Positions 51,378 through 60,681 of a stretch of 64,000 bases of DNA are shown here, piece after piece. Numbering within the stretch: the stretch's first letter is position 1; each line of letters starts with the position of its first letter. Position numbers and translations under genes: made by a program. The stretch comes from Flavobacteriaceae bacterium. Lineage in GTDB: Bacteria; Bacteroidota; Bacteroidia; Flavobacteriales; Flavobacteriaceae. The stretch spans positions 248,001-312,000 of the forward strand of contig JABSPK010000005.1 in the NCBI GenBank assembly GCA_013214065.1, given 5' to 3'. The notes beneath the pieces were generated by a model that was given only the letters and a program-made list of their open reading frames with translations, made no database searches and was not told where the DNA came from.

Positions 51378-52838
51378 TTATTCACTAAGGCCCACGGCCG
51401 TTCCCAACAAGGTGGCCGAGGTACAATCATTGATTTTTACATTGACGAAATCACCGATTTGATAGTTTTCCTTGGGGAAGACCACCACGGTATTCTGCGA
51501 GTTTCGACCCATCCAATGGGCGTCGGATTTCTTCGAATTCCCTTCGATCAACACTTCTTCGACCTTGCCGACATGTTGCTGGGTACGGTATAATCCGTGC
51601 TGTTGTTGCAGGTTGATGATCTCGTTCAAACGTCGTTTTTTGACCGCTTCGGGCACATCGTCTTCCAATTTTCGGGCGGCCAAGGTCCCCGGTCGTTCCG
51701 AATAAGCGAACATAAAACCGAAATCGTACTTGACATACTCCATCAATGAAAGGGTATCTTGATGGTCTTCTTCGGTCTCGGTCGGAAAGCCACTGATCAT
51801 ATCTTGACTGATCGCACAGTCGGGATTGATCCGTTTGATGTTGTCGATAAGGTCGAAATATTCTTGACGGGTATGCAATCGGTTCATGGCTTTGAGGATA
51901 CGATCGCTACCGCTCTGCACTGGAAGGTGGATGTAATCACAGATGTTCTTGAAGCGGGCCATGGTTTCGATAACGTCCAGGGTCATGTCCTGTGGATTGG
52001 AGGTTGAAAACCGGATGCGCATTCTGGGCTGGGCCAAAGCGACCAACTCCAACAATTTGGCAAAATTGACCGAGGTGGCTTTTTGCATTTCAGTGGCCTT
52101 TTCGAAGTCTTTTTTCAAACCGCCCCCATACCAAAGGTAGCTATCGACGTTCTGGCCCAATAAGGTGATCTCTTTGAAGCCGCGTGACCAAAGATCGTTG
52201 ACTTCATCGACGATCGATTGTGGATCTCGACTACGTTCACGGCCCCGGGTAAAAGGCACGACGCAAAAGGTGCACATGTTATCACAGCCGCGGGTAATGG
52301 AAACGAAGGCGGTCACCCCATTCGAATTCAAGCGAACCGGGGCCACATCACCATAAGTCTCATCTTTCGATAAGATCACGTTGACCGCGTTTCGGCCTTC
52401 GTCAATTTCTTGGATCAGGTTCGGTAGGTCTTTATAGGCATCGGGCCCCACCACCATATCGACGATTTTTTCTTCTTCGAGGAACTTGCTTTTCAAGCGT
52501 TCGGCCATACAGCCGAGCACTCCGACTTTCATGTTCGGATTGACCTTTTTGACGGCATTGAATTTCTCAAGACGTTTGCGTACGGTCTGCTCCGCTTTTT
52601 CGCGGATCGAACAGGTGTTCACCAAAACCAAATCGGCCTCGGCCAGCTCCTGGGTGGTATTGAACCCCTCTTTGGCCAAAATGGAAGCCACGATCTCACT
52701 GTCAGAAAAATTCATCTGACAACCGTAACTTTCAATGTAAAGTTTCCGGTCGTTCGTGGCCTTGCTTTCGACCAAGGTCGCAGTGCCTTGGGCACGTTCG
52801 TCCATTGTTTTTTCCATAGGTTTTCCTGCTTCCCTCAT
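51378..52838 (-). CDS. miaB: tRNA-i6A37 methylthiotransferase MiaB
   Basis: 486 residues. N-terminal UPF0004 domain with three cluster Cys ('[12 protein letters not shown]', '[11 protein letters not shown]', 'LGCMAERLK'), radical-SAM motif '[24 protein letters not shown]' (CxxxCxxC) and a C-terminal TRAM domain ('[16 protein letters not shown]', '[18 protein letters not shown]'). It adds methylthio to isopentenyl-A37 of tRNAs, including tRNA-Phe. First gene of the five-gene minus operon. Start at 52838 follows a strong promoter; 52817 is an alternative. Confidence 0.96.
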   Translation of the reverse strand: MREAGKPMEKTMDERAQGTATLVESKATNDRKLYIESYGCQMNFSDSEIVASILAKEGFNTTQELAEADLVLVNTCSIREKAEQTVRKRLEKFNAVKKVNPNMKVGVLGCMAERLKSKFLEEEKIVDMVVGPDAYKDLPNLIQEIDEGRNAVNVILSKDETYGDVAPVRLNSNGVTAFVSITRGCDNMCTFCVVPFTRGRERSRDPQSIVDEVNDLWSRGFKEITLLGQNVDSYLWYGGGLKKDFEKATEMQKATSVNFAKLLELVALAQPRMRIRFSTSNPQDMTLDVIETMARFKNICDYIHLPVQSGSDRILKAMNRLHTRQEYFDLIDNIKRINPDCAISQDMISGFPTETEEDHQDTLSLMEYVKYDFGFMFAYSERPGTLAARKLEDDVPEAVKKRRLNEIINLQQQHGLYRTQQHVGKVEEVLIEGNSKKSDAHWMGRNSQNTVVVFPKENYQIGDFVNVKINDCTSATLLGTAVGLSE

Positions 52839-52856
52839 CTACGCTTAATAAGGATG

Positions 52857-52888
52857 CAAAGATAGTGCTTAATCCATGTTTATGACAA
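52857..52888 (-). promoter_or_regulatory. Promoter of the miaB-secG operon (TTG-N21-TATCTTTG)
   Basis: Minus strand TTG (52888-52886), 21 bp, exact TATCTTTG (52864-52857), 18 bp before the ATG at 52838. Confidence 0.7.
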
Positions 52889-52977
52889 TATGTCAGCTTT
52901 TTTTTAAGAAAGAAGCACGCAACTTTGTTTAACGAAAACCATCTAAAATCCAAATTCCACACTAAAAAATTAAACAA

Positions 52978-54216
52978 ATGAAAAAGAATGCCCTATTATT
53001 CTTGACCCTGATTACCGCTACTTTTTTTTCCTGTAATGACGACAACGCCGATGATGGTGAATATGCCGATTTCTTGGTGGCCCGACCTTTGGTCATCAGT
53101 CGCGCTGAATTCGAAGATAGCGTGGCCATAGTCGACCCACTTCCTATCGAGGAGTCTGGGAAAATATACGCCTATCAAAACCTGATATTCGTGAACGATA
53201 CCTATAAAGGTATTCATGTCATTGACAATTCGAATCCGGCCTCCCCAACTAAAATAGCCTTTATCAATATCGCGGGCAATGTCGATATTTCGGTCAAGGA
53301 TGGGTTCCTGTATGCCGATAGTGTTACCGATTTGTTGGTCATTGATATTTCGGACATCCAAAGTATCGAGGTCATCAACCGATTGGAGAATGTCTTGCGC
53401 GATAATATCGTTTGGCCCAATGCTGATATTTTCGAATGGGAGGGCCTCGATAATGATGAGATTTTGGTTGGATGGGAAACCGTGACCGAACGCCGGCGCA
53501 TCGATGAGGTGCAACCGGATATCGCTTTTTTCGAAGATGCGGCGACCAATGACTCCGGAGGCGATACAGGTCAGGGTGGTTCATTGGCACGTTTTAAGAT
53601 CGTTGGCGATTTTCTCTATGCGGTCGATAGCCATTCCATCAACGTATTCGATATTTCCGATCTGTCGCAGCCCCAAGATCTCGATGATGTCTATGCCGGT
53701 TTTGATATCGAAACCATCTTCAACAAGGGTGAACACCTCTTCTTAGGGAGCATGCGCGGTATGTATATCTACGATATCAGCAGTCCGGCAACTCCGACTT
53801 ACGTTTCCGAATTCCAGCACGGTACGGCCTGTGATCCGGTGGTCGTTGATGGCGACTATGCCTATGTAACCTTGCGTGGCGGTAATTTCTGCGGTGCCAC
53901 GGAAAGCGGGTTGTACATTGTCGATATTTCGACCATCGAAACCCCTGAGCTCAAAGTCATCTATCCTATGGATGAACCTTACGGACTTGGGGTAAAAGAT
54001 GATAAACTGTTTGTTTGTGATGGAAGTTCCGGTTTGAAAGTCTATGACAAATCGGCTGTTCCGGATCTACCACAGTTAAATCATTTTAAAGAAATCGTTA
54101 CGTTTGACGTCATCCCGATGCAAGAGCAATTGTTGATGGTCGGTGACGGGGTGCTGTATCAGTATGAGTACCTTGACGATTCGATCGAGTTGATCAGTAC
54201 CCTAGACTTGAATTGA
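52978..54216 (+). CDS. LVIVD-repeat beta-propeller lipoprotein
   Basis: 412 residues. Lipobox 'LITATFFSCNDD', then repeated propeller blades of LVIVD type: 'GIHVIDNSNPASPTKIAFINIAG', 'LLVIDISDIQSIEVINRL', 'INVFDISDLSQPQDLDDV', 'MYIYDISSPATPTYVSEF', 'LYIVDISTIETPELKVIY', 'LKVYDKSAVPDLPQLNHF'. At least six blades are visible. It is exported to the outer membrane; binding partner unknown. It is co-transcribed with the small lipoprotein that starts one base after its stop. Confidence 0.85.
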   Translation: MKKNALLFLTLITATFFSCNDDNADDGEYADFLVARPLVISRAEFEDSVAIVDPLPIEESGKIYAYQNLIFVNDTYKGIHVIDNSNPASPTKIAFINIAGNVDISVKDGFLYADSVTDLLVIDISDIQSIEVINRLENVLRDNIVWPNADIFEWEGLDNDEILVGWETVTERRRIDEVQPDIAFFEDAATNDSGGDTGQGGSLARFKIVGDFLYAVDSHSINVFDISDLSQPQDLDDVYAGFDIETIFNKGEHLFLGSMRGMYIYDISSPATPTYVSEFQHGTACDPVVVDGDYAYVTLRGGNFCGATESGLYIVDISTIETPELKVIYPMDEPYGLGVKDDKLFVCDGSSGLKVYDKSAVPDLPQLNHFKEIVTFDVIPMQEQLLMVGDGVLYQYEYLDDSIELISTLDLN

Positions 54217-54217
54217 T

Positions 54218-54583
54218 ATGCGACGATACCTATATAGTATAATGATCGTGGCCGTATGTTTTACGGCCTGTGATGCCGAAGATGATGAACTCGATCTTGA
54301 CGAACAGTTCGAAGCCCTGGTGGCATTGTCAGAAAGCGTGACTTGTGTCGATCCGGCCGAATGGCGTGTTGCCGGTATCGGGGCCAAAGCCTGTGGTGGT
54401 CCTTCGGATTACATTGCCTATTCGGTAGCCATCGACACCTTGGATTTTTTGCAACGATTGGAAACCTACAACGAAGGGGTCGCTGCCCGAATTGCCGACT
54501 CAGGCTTGTTTTCCGATTGCAGTATCACACCCCCGCCCAGGGCGGTAAGCTGTGAGAACGGTAAGGCCGTTTTAATGTATTGA
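54218..54583 (+). CDS. Small lipoprotein with four C-terminal cysteines
   Basis: 121 residues: SPII signal 'SIMIVAVCFTACDAED', a helical acidic stretch ('DELDLDEQFEALVALSESV') and four Cys ('SVTCVDPAEWRV', 'AKACGGPSDYIAYSV', 'SDCSITPPP', 'AVSCENGKAVLMY') that could form two disulfides. The 'C-x-WxxxxxGxKxCGGPxxYIAYS' pattern recalls small exported domains found singly in flavobacteria; I know no function. Coupled to the LVIVD lipoprotein gene, so the two may form a complex. Confidence 0.7.
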   Translation: MRRYLYSIMIVAVCFTACDAEDDELDLDEQFEALVALSESVTCVDPAEWRVAGIGAKACGGPSDYIAYSVAIDTLDFLQRLETYNEGVAARIADSGLFSDCSITPPPRAVSCENGKAVLMY

Positions 54584-54627
54584 CGTACCGATGAGGTACA
54601 TTGATTATTTCCTTTTTATACACTTTT

Positions 54628-54655
54628 AAGCAGGTATTCCGTACCTGCTTTTTTT
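54628..54655 (+). terminator. Intrinsic terminator after the lipoprotein pair
   Basis: AAGCAGGTA-TTCCG-TACCTGCTT then five more Ts: perfect 9-bp stem, 44 bp past the stop. Confidence 0.85.
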
Positions 54656-54698
54656 ATGTGGGATGTACGCCCTCGCGATCGGAATTAAAAAATTGCCA

Positions 54699-54706
54699 TA
54701 CTTTTG
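54699..54706 (+). promoter_or_regulatory. -7 promoter element (TACTTTTG) of topA
   Basis: Exact TAnnTTTG, 19 bp before the topA ATG; no TTG at the preferred spacing. Confidence 0.5.
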
Positions 54707-54725
54707 TTTTCGCAAAACCTATTGA

Positions 54726-57221
54726 ATGCCAAAGAATTTAGTAATTGTCGAGTCCCCGGCCAAAGCAAAGACCATTGAACGATTTCTAGGAAAGGATTTT
54801 CAGGTTGAATCGAGTTTCGGCCATATCGTAGACCTACCCTCCAAGGAGTTGGGGGTGGATGTCGAAAAGAACTTCGAACCGAAATATATCGTTGATAAAG
54901 AGAAAAAGGCCCTTGTCAAAAAATTGAAGGACCTGGCCAAAAAAGCCGAGACCATTTGGCTGGCCAGTGATGAAGACCGCGAAGGAGAGGCCATATCGTG
55001 GCACCTTGCCGAAAAGTTGGGCCTGGATCGTTCGAAGACCAGACGCATCGTCTTTAACTCGATTACGAAATCGGCCATTCAAAAGGCCATTGACAATCCG
55101 CGTGAGATCAATTACAATTTGGTGAATGCCCAACAGGCACGACGGGTTTTAGACCGGTTGGTGGGGTATCAACTCTCGCCGGTGTTATGGAAGAAAATCA
55201 AACCCGGGCTTTCTGCCGGTCGGGTGCAATCCGTAGCCGTACGATTGATCGTTGAGCGCGAACGGGCGATCGAAGCCTTTACCCCTGAAGCCACGTTTCG
55301 GGTTCGGGGTATTTTCAAAACGACCAATGGAAAGGCTTTTGAGGCCCGATTAGGAAAGACTTTCGATTCGAAGGCCGCGGCCGAAGCCTTTTTGAAGCAA
55401 AACATCGGTGCTGATTTCGAGGTGGGGAACCTCGATAAGAAACCGGCTAAAAAATCACCCGCCGCCCCCTTTACCACTTCGACCTTACAACAAGAAGCGT
55501 CACGAAAATTGTATTTCTCCGTAGCGCGCACCATGCAAGTCGCCCAGCGATTGTACGAAGCGGGATTGATTACCTATATGCGTACCGATAGCGTCAACCT
55601 TTCAAACGAGGCGTTGAACGCAGCCAAAGATGCCATTGTCGAGAATTATGGCGAAGCCTACAGTAAGGTGCGCAGTTATACCGGAAAATCGAAAGGGGCG
55701 CAAGAAGCGCATGAGGCCATCCGCCCTACCGATATGAAAATGCAACCCGTAGGTATCGGCACCTCGCTGGAAAGGGATCAAGCCAAGCTCTACGAATTGA
55801 TTTGGAAACGTACGCTCGCCTCCCAGATGAGCGACGCCCAGTTAGAGCGTACCAATGTGAAGATAAAAAGCAATACCCATGACCAAGAATTCACCGCCAA
55901 TGGTGAAGTCGTGAAATTCGATGGTTTCCTGAAGGTATACCTCGAAGGGGTCGATGAAGAAGATAAAGGGGATGAACAAGAGGGCATGTTGCCGGCAATG
56001 GCGATCGGTGACGCGTTGACCAATGATCATCTCACGGCAACGGAGCGGTTCTCAAGACCTCCCTATCGATTTACGGAAGCCTCCTTGGTCAAGAAACTCG
56101 AAGAATTGGGCATCGGACGACCTTCGACTTATGCCCCGACCATTTCGACCATACAAAACCGGGGCTATGTCGAAAAAGGAACCGTAGAAGGGGTAGAACG
56201 AAAATACAGCCAATTGCTGCTCGAAGCCGGCCAACTGACTGACAAGCAATTGGTTGAGACCGTCGGGTCTGACAAAGGAAAGATGGTGCCCACCGATATC
56301 GGAATGATCGTCAATGATTTCCTGGTCAGCCATTTTACCAATATTTTGGACTATAATTTCACGGCCAAGGTCGAAGAGGATTTCGATGAGATCGCTGCCG
56401 GCCAAGAAGATTGGCAAAAGGTAATGCGGTCCTTCTACAAAGATTTCCATCCGACCGTACAAGATGTTGAAGAAAACGCGGAACGTGCCAGCGGTGAACG
56501 GGTGTTGGGCACCGATCCCAAAACAGGGCGTCAGGTGGCGGCACGTTTAGGACGCTTCGGGCCCATGGTGCAAATCGGTACCGTTGAAGAAGAGGAAAAA
56601 CCTTTGTTCGCCAGTTTACTGCCCGAACAGTCGATCAACACGATCACCTTCGAAGAGGCGATGACCCTTTTCGAACTTCCCAAAAAATTGGGGACCTATG
56701 AAGGAGAGGAAGTCGAATCGAACGTCGGTCGATATGGACCGTACGTGCGTTTTGGTAAAAAGTTCATTTCGTTGGACAAAGGCGAAAGTGCCTTCGAAGT
56801 TGACATGGACCGGGCCATCGAATTGATCAAGGCCAAGCAAAAGGCCGATGCCCCGATCGCGAAATACGAAAGCCATGACGTGACCAAAGGCGTCGGGCGC
56901 TTTGGACCCTTCATCAAATGGAACGGCATGTTCATCAATGTGAACAAGAAATACGACTTTGACAACCTATCACAAAATGACATTGTCGAATTGATAGAGG
57001 CCAAAAAGCAAAAGGAAATTGAAAAATTGGTGCAGGAATGGCCTGAAGAAGGTATCCGTATCGAAAAGGCCAGATGGGGTAGGCACAATATCATCAAAGG
57101 AAGGATCAAGGTCGAGTTGACCAAGGATGTCGATGCGACCAAGGTAACCTTGGAAGAGGCCCAAAGTTTGATCGAGAAGAAGTCCCCCAAGAAAACCAAA
57201 GCAAGAAAAAAGGCGAAATAA
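54726..57221 (+). CDS. topA: DNA topoisomerase I (type IA)
   Basis: 831 residues. TOPRIM domain 'LVIVESPAKAKTIERFLG' and 'ASDEDREGEAISWHLA', the active-site Tyr284 in 'GLITYMRTDSVNLS', 'EAHEAIRPTD' and 'PSTYAPTISTIQNRGYVEK'. In place of classic CxxC zinc fingers, the C-terminus holds repeated, Cys-free Topo_C_Rpt units ('GRFGPMVQIG', 'GRYGPYVRFGKKFISL', 'GRFGPFIKWNGMFINV') and ends in a Lys-rich tail. It relaxes negative supercoils. The arginase-fold gene follows after four bases. Confidence 0.96.
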   Translation: MPKNLVIVESPAKAKTIERFLGKDFQVESSFGHIVDLPSKELGVDVEKNFEPKYIVDKEKKALVKKLKDLAKKAETIWLASDEDREGEAISWHLAEKLGLDRSKTRRIVFNSITKSAIQKAIDNPREINYNLVNAQQARRVLDRLVGYQLSPVLWKKIKPGLSAGRVQSVAVRLIVERERAIEAFTPEATFRVRGIFKTTNGKAFEARLGKTFDSKAAAEAFLKQNIGADFEVGNLDKKPAKKSPAAPFTTSTLQQEASRKLYFSVARTMQVAQRLYEAGLITYMRTDSVNLSNEALNAAKDAIVENYGEAYSKVRSYTGKSKGAQEAHEAIRPTDMKMQPVGIGTSLERDQAKLYELIWKRTLASQMSDAQLERTNVKIKSNTHDQEFTANGEVVKFDGFLKVYLEGVDEEDKGDEQEGMLPAMAIGDALTNDHLTATERFSRPPYRFTEASLVKKLEELGIGRPSTYAPTISTIQNRGYVEKGTVEGVERKYSQLLLEAGQLTDKQLVETVGSDKGKMVPTDIGMIVNDFLVSHFTNILDYNFTAKVEEDFDEIAAGQEDWQKVMRSFYKDFHPTVQDVEENAERASGERVLGTDPKTGRQVAARLGRFGPMVQIGTVEEEEKPLFASLLPEQSINTITFEEAMTLFELPKKLGTYEGEEVESNVGRYGPYVRFGKKFISLDKGESAFEVDMDRAIELIKAKQKADAPIAKYESHDVTKGVGRFGPFIKWNGMFINVNKKYDFDNLSQNDIVELIEAKKQKEIEKLVQEWPEEGIRIEKARWGRHNIIKGRIKVELTKDVDATKVTLEEAQSLIEKKSPKKTKARKKAK

Positions 57222-57225
57222 AACT

Positions 57226-58383
57226 ATGGCATTCGATTTTTTGGTTCCCGTTAGTGATAAGGTGCTGGCGTTTACCGAATTTTTACCCCCACAATCCTTA
57301 GGGAAAAACATCTTCAAACACACCGCGAAAAAAGGACTGCCCGTTTTCGCGAATGCCTCGGTCGCGATTTTTGGGGTTTTGGAATCTAGGAACGCTTTTG
57401 AAAAGAAACCCGCCACACTAGATATGGACGGGCTTCGCCTCCAGCTCTACCGCTTGATGATGGGCAACTGGAATACCACCCTGATCGATATTGGCGATGT
57501 GGAGGCAGGCGAAACGGTTGAAGATACCTACTTCGTGGTCAAAGAGATCGTTGCCGGACTTTTGGAAGAAAAAATCATACCTATTATTATAGGAGCGACC
57601 CAAGACATCACCTTCCCTACCTATCGTGCCTTTGACAATATCAAGGACATGATCAATATCGTTTCGGTCGATAGTCGATTCGATTTTGGGGAAGATGACG
57701 AATTGATTTCATCACATTCCTATATGAGTCGGATCATTACCGACAAACCCAACAACCTCTACAACTTCTCGAACCTGGGGTATCAAAGTTATTTCAATGC
57801 CCAGGAAGAGATCGATTTGATGGAGCGTTTGTTTTTCGATGCCTATCGCCTGGGTGAGATCATTGCCGATATTTCTTTGGCCGAGCCGGTGCTGCGAAAC
57901 GCCAACCTCGTCAGTATGGATATGCGTTCAGTACGGGCCGGCGAGATGGGTGTTACCCAAAACTTTTCGCCCAACGGTTTCAGCGGCCGTGAAATCTGTG
58001 CCATTGCACGCTACGCGGGCATGAGCGATAAGGTCACCGTGTTCGGTATTTATGAAATGGAAAACACTTCCCTTTCTTTTCAGCTTACCGCACAAATCTT
58101 ATGGTATTTCATTGAAGGCCTGAGTTACCGCATTACCGAAGTGCCAAGTTCCGATGATGAGGATTTCACGAAGTTCACCGTACCCACCGATTCCGATGAG
58201 CTGATCTTCTATAAAAGCCATGTGACCGAAAGGTGGTGGGTCGAGGTACCATCGATTTTACCCGAGCATACTAAAAACAATTCGATCGCGTTATTACCAT
58301 GCACCCAACAGGACTATTTGGATGCGTGCAACCAAATTATTCCCGAAAGGTGGTTCAAGGCCTATAAAAAAGGCTTCAACTAA
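57226..58383 (+). CDS. Arginase/formimidoylglutamase-fold protein lacking metal ligands
   Basis: 385 residues with ureohydrolase landmarks in the right order but altered: 'PIIIGATQDIT' stands for the GGDHS motif, 'IVSVDSRFDFG' for DAHxD, and 'LVSMDMRSVRAGE' for SxDxDxxDP. The His and one Asp needed for the Mn pair are missing, so a hydrolase activity is unlikely. Homologues annotated as formimidoylglutamase commonly precede gldKLMN in flavobacteria. It may have become structural or regulatory. Co-transcribed with topA; 123 bp precede gldK. Confidence 0.7.
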   Translation: MAFDFLVPVSDKVLAFTEFLPPQSLGKNIFKHTAKKGLPVFANASVAIFGVLESRNAFEKKPATLDMDGLRLQLYRLMMGNWNTTLIDIGDVEAGETVEDTYFVVKEIVAGLLEEKIIPIIIGATQDITFPTYRAFDNIKDMINIVSVDSRFDFGEDDELISSHSYMSRIITDKPNNLYNFSNLGYQSYFNAQEEIDLMERLFFDAYRLGEIIADISLAEPVLRNANLVSMDMRSVRAGEMGVTQNFSPNGFSGREICAIARYAGMSDKVTVFGIYEMENTSLSFQLTAQILWYFIEGLSYRITEVPSSDDEDFTKFTVPTDSDELIFYKSHVTERWWVEVPSILPEHTKNNSIALLPCTQQDYLDACNQIIPERWFKAYKKGFN

Positions 58384-58506
58384 ACAAAAATAATTTTTGA
58401 CGTTATAGTCGCTCCGACACAATAATTCCCTCAAAATTCAGTTTAGAGAGTAGAAAAATAGTGTTCGACCAGATTGTAATCTTAAATCGAAAATTTAACC
58501 TAAAGT

Positions 58507-59889
58507 ATGAGAAAGCTATTATTGTCATCTATTGCACTTGTTTTTTTGCTCACAAGTTGTGGTTCAAAATCAAAGTCGAAAGGTGAATTGGTAGGGGTGA
58601 AAGGAAAGAAGTGGTACCCTGAGAAACCGTACGGGATGGAATTGATCCCAAGGGGTTCTTTCGTGATGGGTAAGGCAGAGGAAGATCAAGCCAAAGTCCT
58701 GAACGCACCCACGCGAACGGTTACCGTCCGTTCTTTCTATATGGATGACACCGAAATCACTAACAGTGAATACCGTCAATTCGTCGAATGGGTCAAAGAT
58801 TCAGTCGTACGCACCAAGTTGGCCATCTTGGCCGATGAGTTGGGCGTCGGACCTGAAGATGAAGGTATCGGCGAATTCGCATTCAAAGATGCCGACACCA
58901 CCAAAATGTCGGTCTATGATAAATACATGCTCGACAATTACGCCGGGCTAGGTGAAACCGGATATGAAGGTAGGGCCTTGAATACCGATATCGATTTGGT
59001 ATGGGATACTTCCGATTACCCGGATGAATTCTATACCGAGATCATGGATTCGTTATACCTATCTGAAGAAGAGACCTATAATGGTCAACGAACCATCGAT
59101 GTCAAGCAATTGAAATACAAATACAATTGGATGGATATCGAAGCGGCCGCCCGATCACGTACCGGAAGCCGAAAAGACTTCACCAAGCAAGAAGAATACG
59201 AGGTGTATCCTGATACTACGGTATGGATCCGCGATTTCGAATACTCGTACAACGAGCCCATGCACAATGATTACTTCTGGCATGATGCGTACAGTGAATA
59301 TCCAGTGGTCGGTGTGAATTGGGAACAAGCCAAGGCTTTCTGCCATTGGAGGACCAAATTCAAGAACGACGATCAAAAAGAGCGGGGTAGACAATTCGTC
59401 AACCAGTTCCGTTTGCCTACCGAGGCCGAATGGGAGTATGCCGCACGAGGGGGTATCGAAGGAGGCACCTACCCGTGGGGTGGTCCTTACGTGATCAGTG
59501 ATACGGGTTGTTTTATGGCGAACTTCAAACCGCAACGTGGTGATTACGCCGCCGATGCAGCCTTGTATACCGTTGAGGCCAAATCATACGAACCCAACGA
59601 TTTCAACTTATACAATATGGCCGGAAACGTTTCTGAATGGACGAATTCAAGTTACGATCCTGGGGCCTATGAATATGTTTCGACCATGAACCCGAATGCC
59701 GGTTCTGGCCAGAACAAACGCAAAGTCATCCGAGGGGGCTCTTGGAAGGATGTCGCTTATTTCTTGCAGGTGAGTACCCGTGATTACGAGTACCAAGATT
59801 CCGCAAGAAGCTACATCGGTTTCCGTACGGTCCAAGATTATATGGGTGAAGAAGACTCAGAACAACAACGAAGAAGAAGTAGTAGATAA
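58507..59889 (+). CDS. gldK: T9SS ring lipoprotein GldK
   Basis: 460 residues: lipobox 'ALVFLLTSCGSKSKSKG', then a formylglycine-generating-enzyme (SUMF1) fold: 'PRGSFVMGKAEEDQAKV', 'FYMDDTEITNSEYRQFVEW', 'PVVGVNWEQAKAFCHWRT', 'FRLPTEAEWEYAARGG', 'NMAGNVSEWTNSSYD', 'VIRGGSWKDVAYFLQVSTRDY'. With GldN it forms the periplasmic ring of the type IX secretion system under the outer membrane. First of the contiguous gldKLMN genes. Confidence 0.96.
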   Translation: MRKLLLSSIALVFLLTSCGSKSKSKGELVGVKGKKWYPEKPYGMELIPRGSFVMGKAEEDQAKVLNAPTRTVTVRSFYMDDTEITNSEYRQFVEWVKDSVVRTKLAILADELGVGPEDEGIGEFAFKDADTTKMSVYDKYMLDNYAGLGETGYEGRALNTDIDLVWDTSDYPDEFYTEIMDSLYLSEEETYNGQRTIDVKQLKYKYNWMDIEAAARSRTGSRKDFTKQEEYEVYPDTTVWIRDFEYSYNEPMHNDYFWHDAYSEYPVVGVNWEQAKAFCHWRTKFKNDDQKERGRQFVNQFRLPTEAEWEYAARGGIEGGTYPWGGPYVISDTGCFMANFKPQRGDYAADAALYTVEAKSYEPNDFNLYNMAGNVSEWTNSSYDPGAYEYVSTMNPNAGSGQNKRKVIRGGSWKDVAYFLQVSTRDYEYQDSARSYIGFRTVQDYMGEEDSEQQRRRSSR

Positions 59890-59964
59890 TAGAAAACGAT
59901 TTTAAGGAACACTATACAAGCCTTTTAACCAAATTCTTATTATACTTAATTTAAAATTGAAATT

Positions 59965-60615
59965 ATGGCACAGTCAAAATCAACAAAGAAACTGTTTAAC
60001 ATGGCCTACGGCCTTGGAGCATCGGTCGTTATTATCGGTGCATTGTTCAAGATCCTTCACTGGGAATTCGGACCACTGACCGGTGGATTACTACTCGCAG
60101 TAGGTTTGATTACCGAAGCATTGATCTTCGCGATCTCAGCCTTCGAACCTGTAGATGACGAATACGATTGGTCATTGGTATACCCTGAATTGGCCGGTGG
60201 TCAAGATAAAGGTACCAAGCAAGATGCCAAGATGGCCCAAGAATCTGAAGGGATCCTTTCCAAAAAATTGGACAACCTTTTGAAAGAAGCGAATATCGAT
60301 TCCGAATTGTTCAACAGCTTGGGTGATAGCATCAGAAGCTTTGAAGGAGCTGCTAAAAACATCTCTCCGACTACCGACGCGATCCAACACACCAAGAAGT
60401 ATTCTGAGGAGTTGTCTCACGCCGCTGCCCAAATGGAATCTTTGAACAGCTTGTACAAAGTACAATTGGAAAGCGCGAGCCGACAAGCTTCGATCAACGA
60501 GGAAGTCGTTCAGAATGCCGGTGCTTTGAAAGAGCAAATGGAGTCTTTGGCCACTAACCTATCTTCATTGAACGGAGTTTATGGCGGTATGCTTTCTGCC
60601 ATGAGCAAAAACTAG
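59965..60615 (+). CDS. gldL: T9SS/gliding motor protein GldL
   Basis: 216 residues: two N-terminal helices ('MAYGLGASVVIIGALFKIL' and 'PLTGGLLLAVGLITEALIFAISAFEP') with the intramembrane Glu of 'ITEALIF', then a cytoplasmic helical tail ('LDNLLKEANIDSELFNSLGDSIRSFEGAAKNI'). Five GldL around two GldM make the proton-driven motor. 75 bp after gldK. Confidence 0.96.
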   Translation: MAQSKSTKKLFNMAYGLGASVVIIGALFKILHWEFGPLTGGLLLAVGLITEALIFAISAFEPVDDEYDWSLVYPELAGGQDKGTKQDAKMAQESEGILSKKLDNLLKEANIDSELFNSLGDSIRSFEGAAKNISPTTDAIQHTKKYSEELSHAAAQMESLNSLYKVQLESASRQASINEEVVQNAGALKEQMESLATNLSSLNGVYGGMLSAMSKN

Positions 60616-60681
60616 TACTAATTAGAACACTGATTGAAAACCAAACCCGAATCATTTAATTAATTCTAATTAGTAAAAAAC

